A stretch of DNA of 25,869 bases. It comes from Chromera velia. Taxonomy: Eukaryota; Sar; Chromeraceae. The position numbers and the translations under genes were made by a program. Shown here piece by piece: positions 18,679 through 25,869 of the stretch (the stretch's first letter is position 1; every line of letters starts with the position of its first letter). Under the pieces are notes generated by a model. That model ran no database searches, was not told the origin of the DNA, and was given only the letters and a program-made list of their open reading frames with translations. The stretch lies in NCBI GenBank assembly GCA_018398765.1, contig JAHBMJ010000135.1, forward strand, positions 108,647-134,515, in the 5' to 3' direction.

Positions 18679-18679
18679 T

Positions 18680-21012
18680 TGGTCTATAGGCCATCATACA
18701 ATGCATGAGTCTAGGACAATGCTTTATTGCCCCTTTGCCAGACCTGCATCATACAACAGGAGGGGGCTTCATTCTCGCAACTCTAAACACCCTGCATCTA
18801 GAAAATGCTTTCTTAATCGCTGATATCGTTTCCCTTCTGTGGGAGGAGTGCGACAACTGCAACAGAGACTCTCAGGCAGTAGAGGCAGACAGGAAGACCG
18901 GTGGAGAGGGGGGACGGGAGATGTACTTGGGAGATGGAAAAAGAACATTTAAAAGATGAGATGGGAAGAGGGGTAAGTAACCATCACATGCATCGAATCG
19001 CAGGCCTTATGATGGAGGGCGCAGACAGATGTTTCGCAAGAGTCGCAGGGCTGGTATAGGTGAGTGTCTGAGTGCCAGGGTGACCTTCATTCGTGCCAAC
19101 AATTCGCTTTGCGTGGCGTGTTTTAGAGGGGTGGAGTCTTTTAATAGCAACCACTTTCTCTCTCTTTCTTAGGCTCTGTCTAATTTGGCTTCAATTTCGG
19201 GTATAATTGCATTCAGAGCCCCTCGATCTGCTCTTGTTTCTGTGCATTCAGTCAATCAGTGCAGCAAATTGTCTGCTTTGCCCCTGCATACAGGGCAAAC
19301 CGCGTCTTCCAGCCCTCTGTACGGTACATGGGGGCGACCACCGAGCAACATATATAGCAAGGCTGAAAAAAGGCCTGCATGAGGACCAGATCGCAGCGCA
19401 AGGGAGGGAAACGAAACGGGGGGACCAAGGGGATGAGGGAAAAGTAGAGGAAAGGAAGAGGAGAAACGAACGTTGGGCAGTAGGATAAGACGTTTGGAAC
19501 ATATTCGGTCTGACGCCTCTGCCAAACTGCAAAACCGCCCCCCGTGAAGCGGCCCTTTCTAAATAACCATCAATCCATTTATCAACTTCCCAGTTGATCA
19601 CTGCTCTTAAGAGAAGGAGACGGCCAACCTTGGTGGCTTTTTTTCTTCTTCTGATGGTTGGATTGACAGTCACAGATTCTTCCAATCCGGTCGACCCAAT
19701 CAATTTTTGTGTGTGCATCATAGAGGAAGGACAATCACCATTCATTAAAGCCGACCAGGCACCCGCGGGCATCTTGAGGTCAATATGTTTTAAGTTAGTC
19801 AAATACCCAGCAAGTCTCATCGACACATGCACACGTACAGGAAGTAGACCGACAACACACAGGGTAGGTACATGGAAAGAGGAGAGAAACAGATTCAAAG
19901 CCCAACGGACAAAGCGCAATTGAAGGATATCTAATGTATCCATGTCTGACTTGCGGACAGGCAGACAGTCAAACGTGTATAGAGCAACAGGCAACCAGAA
20001 AGCGCATAAACACAAAATTTTTGCTGCGGGGGGCAGGCGACCTAAAGAGAGTGCTATGCTCTTTGCATGACCCATCCGTCTACTCGCTATGCTAAGCCTT
20101 TCTTCTATTACCTCCCTTAAGTCTCCCCCTTCGAACAAAAAAACATCCAGATACTTATACGACCCCACTCTCTCGACTTCTTTTCCCCCAAACATAAGCC
20201 TGCCTTCAATTGTAGGATAAGAGTCGGACAGACGTATGATTTTCATCTTTTTTAAACTAACAGTGAGCCCTCTCTCTTCACAGAAAGAATTCAATTCATT
20301 TAAGCTGACCTGCAGGTTATGCACGCTCTCAGCAACGAGGACAAGGTCATCGGCATAACCAAGGCTATCGCACTCAACCCCACCGAGCAGAACCTCTGCA
20401 CGACCGGAAGCCTTCACTCTTTCATGCAGATCATTGATGAAAATCAAGAAGAGAAGAGGGGAGAGAGGATCCCCTTGTTTCACCCCTTTCTCTTCTTTGA
20501 ACATAAAAGGGCTGCCAGTGATACTTCCGTACATATTTGTATACATTGCCCGAATTATTTTGACATCGATTGCACTCACCCCTTGCTTTAACAAAACTTT
20601 AAATAAAACATCCCTGGGCAGAGAGTCAAAGGCTTTGCTGAAGTCTACAAAGCATGCTAACAAGGGCTTCTTTCATTTCTTTGCCTTTTGCATCAGCGCG
20701 GTAAGTGCTCCAATGGCTTTTCTTGTTCGTACCCCTTGCTGAAAACCCAACTGCCTATGGTCAATCTTCACTTGCAATGTAAGACGGGCAGAGAGGAGTG
20801 AAGAAAAGAGTTTTGGTAAGAGTGAGACAACATGAATCGGACGTCATTCACTAGGATCAGGGGAAGGAGGCCCCTTTGGAACCAGAGAGATTTTAATTAC
20901 ATTCCATTCATCTCGCCAAGCGGATGTCAAGTGAATTAAGTTCAAATAGATAAATAACAAAGCACGAGAAAGAGGTGAATATTGAAAGCAGAGGGAGAGG
21001 TGGTTGGGGGCG
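18680..21012 (-). mobile_element. LINE copy B, 5'-truncated
   Basis: A 2.3-kb copy aligns with the 3' part of A and C. It begins inside the region just before the RT domain (minus-strand sequence CGCCCCCAACCACC, equal to A at about 13376) and ends at GGCCTATAGACC with no TAA/TGA tail. Its 5' end directly abuts the tail of copy C. AATAAA lies at 18728-18723. The 3' untranslated region is about 326 bases, as in A and C. Confidence 0.88.
19007..21012 (-). pseudogene. LINE B reverse transcriptase, interrupted
   Basis: It contains the longest uninterrupted RT frame of the window, from about 20672 to 19248, with FVDFSKAFDSL, KQGDPLSPLLF, GYADDLVLVA and the thumb region. Upstream it is broken by TGA at 20844-20846 (a Trp codon in copy C) and TGA at 20673-20675, the latter shared with copy C. 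A frameshift near 19370 moves it out of the zinc-knuckle frame. That frame (DAVCPVCRGKADNLLH) itself ends in TGA at 19256 and, further on, in TAA at 19169-19171 shared with copy A. No endonuclease is present because of the 5' truncation. Confidence 0.88.
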
Positions 21013-21052
21013 TTATCATCATCATCATCATCATCATTATTATTATTATTAA
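21013..21052 (-). repeat. 3' tail of LINE copy C, (TAA)n(TGA)n
   Basis: On the minus strand the terminus GACCGATTAA is followed by about four TAA and about seven TGA units, ending in TAA and then directly in the truncated body of copy B. Confidence 0.9.
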
Positions 21053-21379
21053 TCGGTCTATAGGCCATCATGCAGTGCATGAGTCTAGGACAATGCTTTA
21101 TTGCCCCTTTGCCAGACCTGCATCATACAACGGGAAGGGGCTTCACTCTCGCAACTCTAAACACCCTGTATCTAGAAGATGCTTTCTAAATCGCTGATGC
21201 CATTTCCCTTCTGTGGGAGGAGTGCGACAACTGCAACAGAGACTCTCAGGCAGTAGAGGCAGACAGGAAGACCAGTGGAGAGGGGGGACGGGAGATGTAC
21301 GTGGGAGATGGAAAAAGAACATTCAAAGGTGAGACGGGAAGAGAGGTAAGTAACCATCACATGCATTGAATCGCAGGCC

Positions 21380-23107
21380 TTACGATGGAGGGCGCAGACA
21401 GATGTTTTGCAAGAGTCGCAGGGCCGGTATGGGTGAGTATCTGAGTGCCAGGGTGACCTTCATTCGTGCCAACAATTCGCTTTGCGTGGCGTGTTTTAGA
21501 GGGATGGAGTCTATCGATAGCAACCACTTTCTCTCTCTTTCTTGGGCTCTGTCTAATTTAGCTTCAATTTCGGTTACAATTACATTCAGAGCCTCTCGAT
21601 CTGCTCTTGTTTCTGTGCATTCAGTCAGCCGGTGCAGTAGATCGTCTGCTTTGCCCCTGCATGCAGGGCAAACCGCGTCTTCCAGCCCTCTGTACGGTGC
21701 ATGGGGGCAACCACCAAGCAACATATACAGCAAGGCTGAAAAAGGGGCTGAGGACCAGATCGCAGCGCGAGGGAGGGAAACGAAACGGGGGGATGAAGGG
21801 GATGAAGGGAAAGTAGAGGAAAGGAAGAGGAGAGACGAACGTTGGGCAGTAGGATAAGACGTTTGGAACACATTCGCTCTGACGTCTCTGCCAAACTGCA
21901 AAACCGCCCCCCGTGAAGGGGCCTTTTCTAGACAACCATCAATCTATTCATCAACTTCCTGGTTGATCACTGCTCTTAAGAGAAGGAGACAGCCAACCTT
22001 GGTGGCTTTCTTTCTTCTTCTGATGGTTGGATTGACAGTCACAAACTCTTCCAATCCGGTCGACCCAATCAATTTTTGTGCATGCATCATAGAGGAAGGA
22101 CAATCACCATTCATTAAAGCCGACCAGGCACCCACGGGCATCTTGAGGTCAATATGTTTTAAGTTAGTCAAATACCCAACAAGTCTCATCGACACATGCA
22201 CATGTACAGGAAGTAGACCGACAGCACACAGAGTAGGTACACGGAAAGAGGAGAGAAACAGATTCAAAGCCTAACGGATAAAGCGCAATTGAAGGACATC
22301 TAATGCATCCATGTCTGACTTGCGGACAGGCAGACAGTCAAACGCGTATAGAGCAACAGGCAACCAGAAAGCGCATAAACACAAAATTTTTGTTGCGGGG
22401 GGCAGGCGACCTAAAGAGAGTGCTATGCTCTTTGCATGACCCATCCGTCTACTCACTATGCTAAGCCTTTCTTCTATTACCTCCCTTAAGTCTCCCCCTT
22501 CGAACAAAAGAACACCCAGATACTTATACGACCCCACTCTCTCGACTTCTTTTCCCCCAAACATAAGCCTGCCTTCAATTGCAGGGTAAGAGTCGGACAG
22601 ACGCATGATTTTCATCTTTTTTAAATTAACAGTGAGCCCCCTCTCTTCACAGAAAGAATTCAATTCATTCAAGCTGACCTGCAAGTCATACACGCTCTCA
22701 GCAACGAGGACAAGGTCATCGGCATAACCAAGGCTATCGCACTCAACCCCACCGAGCAGAACCTCTGCACGACCGGAAGCCTTCACTCTTTCATGCAGAT
22801 CATTCATGAAAATCAAGAAAAGAAGAGGAGAGAGAGGATCCCCTTGTTTCACCCCTTTCTCTTCTTTGAACATAAAAGGGCTGCCAGTGATACTTCCGTA
22901 CATATTTGTATACATTGCCCGAATTATTTTAACATCGATTGCACTCACCCCTTGCTTTAACAAAACTTTAAACAAAACATCCCTGGGCAGAGAGTCAAAG
23001 GCTTTGCTGAAGTCTACAAAGCATGCTAACAAGGGCTTCTTTCATTTCTTTGCCTTTTACATCAGCGCGGTAAGTGCCCTGATGGCTTCTCTTGTTCCCA
23101 CCCCTTG
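21380..23107 (-). pseudogene. LINE C reverse transcriptase and zinc-knuckle C-terminus
   Basis: RT motifs FVDFSKAFDSL, KQGDPLSPLLF and GYADDLVLVA are intact. The C-terminus is the best preserved of the three copies: CPACRGKADDLLHRLTEC has C-x2-C-x8-H-x4-C spacing, the zinc knuckle common at LINE ORF2 C-termini, and continues through QERERKWLLSID to the TAA at 21380-21382. In the RT part, stops lie at 23057-23059 (TAA), 23042-23044 (TGA, shared with copy B), 22271-22273 (TAG, a Trp codon in A) and 21944-21946 (TAG, a Trp codon in A). The copy is dead. Confidence 0.88.
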
Positions 23108-25869
23108 CTAAAAACCCAACTGCCTATGGTTAATCTTCACTTGCGATGTAAGACGGGCAGAGAGGAGTGAAGAAAAGAGTTTTGGTAAGAGTGAGACAAC
23201 ATGAATCGGACGCCATTCACCAGGGTCGGGGGAAGGAGGCCCTTTTAGAACCGGACAGATTTTAATTACATTCCATTCATCTCGCCAAGCGGATGTCAAG
23301 TGAATTAAGTTCAAATGGATAAATAACAAAGCACGAGAGAGAGGCGAATATTGAAAGCAGAGCGAGAGGTGGTTGGGGGCAAGTCCGGACAACCCTGTAG
23401 CCTTTTCTTCCTTTATGGACCGGAGGACTTTCCTTATTTCTTCTATGCAAAAATAAGGGCGAGACGGAGGGATTGGTGGGGGCAAAGGGGGAGAGTGAAT
23501 GCCAGAGGGAACCTGATGAGAATGGGTATGCAGTTGCGAAAAAACGCCAGGGTGCAAAGAAGAGTTAAAAACGGGTGGGGCTGGCTGCAAAGGAGGGAAA
23601 AGGGGAGCACTTTCTTGTGCAGATTCCCTACCAGAGGGAGAGTCAGCGAAGATGGAAGCCCAGTGACAGGCAAAGTCCTTTACTGAAGGCTGGGAACCAG
23701 GAGGGGCTTTCTCTCTATTGCTTCTTTGCAGCTTTCTTCTCAATGACCAGACCTTTGAAGGGTTAGAGGACAACTCGAGAGCAACCTTTTCTGCACAGAG
23801 CTTTTTGTACGCCTTTCTTTTCTTGTTGTGCAATCGCTGATATCTGTGGGCCTGCCTCTCAACTGTCTGTCTTAAGGCAACCACGTTTGCTCTGCTGCTC
23901 CCACTTCTCCCCTCATTCTCACATGATTCCACAAGTTTGTTCAACGCCTTCCTTGCTTCCCTCCAAAGTGTCGCTGCTTCCTTGCATTCATTATCAAACC
24001 ATTCGGCCTTTTTCTTTTGTCTCACTTTTTTCCTGCCCTGTTGACTATCCAAATCCTCCCGCTTGATTTCTTTTGTCGGGCCGGCCAACGTGGTTTCCCA
24101 TTCTTTCAGCAGTAACTTTTCCCGTTCACAGAAAGACAAGGGCACCGGTTGCTCACATAAGTTGGGAGCAGACAGTGGGGGGGGGGAAGCGGATGGAAAA
24201 GAAGAGAGATCAATGTTTTCAGCTTCGCAAGCCATTTTCATAAGTCCAAGCCATAGCTGTTCAGCCAATTGACCAGCTGCTGCAGCCGAGGGGAGAAGCT
24301 CCTCGTCTGAGACAGGAGTGGATCTGACGGAGCGATGAAGGGGGGGGATAGGTAAAAGGGAGTTCTCTTTGCTGTCTGGCTGTTGAGGGGGAATGAAAGG
24401 GGCAGCAACAAGGGACAGAGAAAGTGACACAGCTGCATGGTCGAGCCTGGACAGTTCTGCTGGCTGTTTCACATCGAGGTGAGTACAAGCACGGAGGAGG
24501 GGGGGATTAACGAGAAAAAAGTCAATCAGAGTGTGACCTCTACCTTTCCAGAGGAAGGTGCAGTCACATGAGAAAGAGCGTGCTTCCCCACTCCAAAGGG
24601 GGGCAGAACCATCAATGCAGAGACCATTTAAAGGGAGAAGATTCGTTAGTTCACAGAGTTTTAAAAGAGAACGGCCCTGCTGATCAATTTTTTGGTTGCA
24701 AGATGAAGCACGGACTACTCCCAATACATTCTCTTCCTGAATGACTCCGTTCTCATCTTGTACCCCCCTATCCCAAGTGATTCCTTTTGGCAGCTCATCG
24801 GAGATATGAGCATTGAAATCACCAGTCACAATTCTCCTTTCTCCTAGAGGAACTTCCGACAATGCATCTGTCAGGCGCTCCCAGTGGCTCGGATCCCCGC
24901 CTGCCTCTGCTCTCCCAGTAGACCGTCCGTGTAGCACATATACTCCAAACACATACAGAATAGAGGACTTGCTGTGTGCATCGAATCCACCAACACGTAA
25001 TGACGCACGCAGGCAGCATGGATGGGCCGACCAGTTCGATCTCAGGCCTTAGTCGGCCTCTCAATGACTTCCAAATTAGGACAGCGACCCCCCCGGTATC
25101 CTTGTCCTGTTCTAACGCTTCCTTCCTGCCTCTACCACTTCTTCCTCCCCCAAGGTGCTGTCTAACCCATTCTCGGTGGGAGAAATTCTTGCCTGAGTGA
25201 AGAGGGTATTCAAGAGGGCGCGTGGGGGACCGTGTTTCCGTCAAAATTACCATATCAAACTCCTTAAGCCAGGCAAACAGACTGCTATCACTCTCTATGC
25301 TGTCTAAGAGACCTTTTACGTTGAGCGTGGCGATTCTGAGCCCCGCTATTGATCTTACAGAAATCAATTCTTTCAACGCAACACCCTCACTAGCTAGGCA
25401 AGCTAAAGCAGAAGCAGAAGCAGATGCAAGTGCCGATGAAGAAGAAGAAGAAGAAAAAGAAGAAGAAGAAGACGAGGACAAAGAAAGACCTTGTCCTTTT
25501 CCCTTCTTTCTCTGCCCTTTTTTCGTGACCTTCCCCCGTTTAGTCTTTCCATTGTTTCCCTCACGGCTCGTGCCCTTTATCGGGGACTCAAGGGGCCGCC
25601 AGCCATGTGGGTTTCGACATTTATCTCCTTTCGGGCACCCCACACAGGGAGTACTATTCTTTGCACACTTGCAGCCAGCATAAGTATTGGAGCCATGACA
25701 CCGGCATGCACATCTGGTAGACGGTTGGACGGAGGAGATGGGGGAGGCAGTCTGGGGGGACAGAGCTGAAGGGTCACGGTTTTTACATCTGTCTTTGCCC
25801 ACATAGCAGTTAGTACAGTGGGTTCCGTTTAAGGTACACTTACAGTTTTTTCCACAAACCCCCCCCCCC
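23108..25869 (-). pseudogene. LINE C Cys-rich, endonuclease and linker part
   Basis: The frame starts beyond the window, passes the Cys units CKCTLNGTHCTNC and CKCAKNSTPCVGC (the third unit has Ser in place of the conserved Gly), then GKVTKKGQRKKGKGQG, a Ser run and the endonuclease: IATLNVKGLL, MVILTETRSP, RRIVTGDFNAHI, and LSRLDHAAVSL with the catalytic Asp-His intact. A four-base duplication (GGCA) near 25012-25016 breaks the frame in the middle of the endonuclease. Downstream the frame is open from about 24952 through the linker to a TAG at 23108-23110, where copy A has CAG. Apart from that frameshift, the endonuclease is better preserved than in copy A. Confidence 0.85.
25437..25480. repeat. 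(GAA)n purine tract, Ser run in copy C
   Basis: A short GAA-type run encodes the Ser run between the basic linker and the endonuclease; the same run occurs in copy A near 15430-15470. Confidence 0.85.

Larger units (their letters stand above)
17055..18679 (-). mobile_element. Element D: different body, LINE-family 3' end
   Basis: The last about 85 bases in transcription order (about 17155-17073) match the 3' terminus of copies A, B and C (GGCAAAGGGGCAAT, GACTCATGCA, GGCCTATAGACC), but everything upstream differs from them. The body contains one frame of about 300 codons from an ATG at 18571 and then about 500 bases without a gene. On the right it abuts the 3' end of copy B without a tail. 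It may be a non-autonomous element sharing the LINE 3' end, or a member of a related family. The AATAAA of the other copies is AATACA here. Confidence 0.55.
21013..25869 (-). mobile_element. LINE copy C, continues beyond the right edge
   Basis: The copy includes the second and third Cys-rich units, basic linker, endonuclease, linker, RT, zinc-knuckle C-terminus, 3' untranslated region with AATAAA at 21102-21097, and the two-part tail. Its 5' part lies outside the window, which ends in a C-run within the Cys-rich region. It is the most informative copy for the domain order because the Cys-rich domain, linker and endonuclease start are in one frame. Confidence 0.9.

Noticed and set aside
18572-18706. 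Conserved-looking start MHCMMAYRP in several minus-strand frames
   Set aside because: It is the translated LINE 3' terminus read into whatever follows, here into element D and elsewhere into the TAA/TGA tails. It is not a real N-terminus.

Overview
The window looks like a nuclear contig from a single-celled eukaryote. It shows phase-matched spliced exons with polypyrimidine tracts, long simple-sequence DNA, a 243-base assembly gap, LRR and ankyrin genes, and several non-LTR retrotransposon (LINE) copies. The architecture and coding style would fit an alveolate alga such as a chromerid, but that is an impression and nothing here proves the taxon. No rRNA, tRNA, CRISPR array or bacterial operon is visible.

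Left part (1-9850): a gene-poor, repeat-rich flank with an AT-rich island (about 1690-2600), then a minus-strand leucine-rich-repeat gene. Its large 3' exon runs 5021-2605. Three small upstream exons (6897-6814, 6246-6130, 5735-5649) each encode about one LRR and are joined by phase-1 introns. One intron carries a long GACA/GACG satellite. In the large exon, a segment of roughly 220 bases is one base out of frame with both flanks. 6898-9850 holds simple repeats, the N gap (7834-8076) and no gene I can support.

Middle (9851-10984, plus strand): an ankyrin-repeat protein with a hydrophobic N-terminus and an internal 24-bp tandem duplication.

Right part (11058-25869): a cluster of minus-strand LINE copies of one family, arranged head to tail. 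In transcription order these are copy C (enters from beyond the right edge, ends at 21013), copy B (5'-truncated, starts directly at C's tail, ends at 18680), element D (different body, same 3' terminus, 18679-17055), a ladder of duplicated 3' termini (17100-16941) and copy A (16940-11058, ending 73 bases past the ankyrin stop codon). The family encodes a single long frame: Ser-rich low complexity, three Cys-rich units with CXC (tesmin/TSO1)-like spacing, a basic linker, an APE-type (EEP) endonuclease, a reverse transcriptase with YADD, and a C-terminal zinc knuckle. The tail is (TAA)n followed by (TGA)n. Every copy carries stops, indels or truncation, so none visible here is autonomous. Element D carries an unrelated frame and may be a non-autonomous partner.
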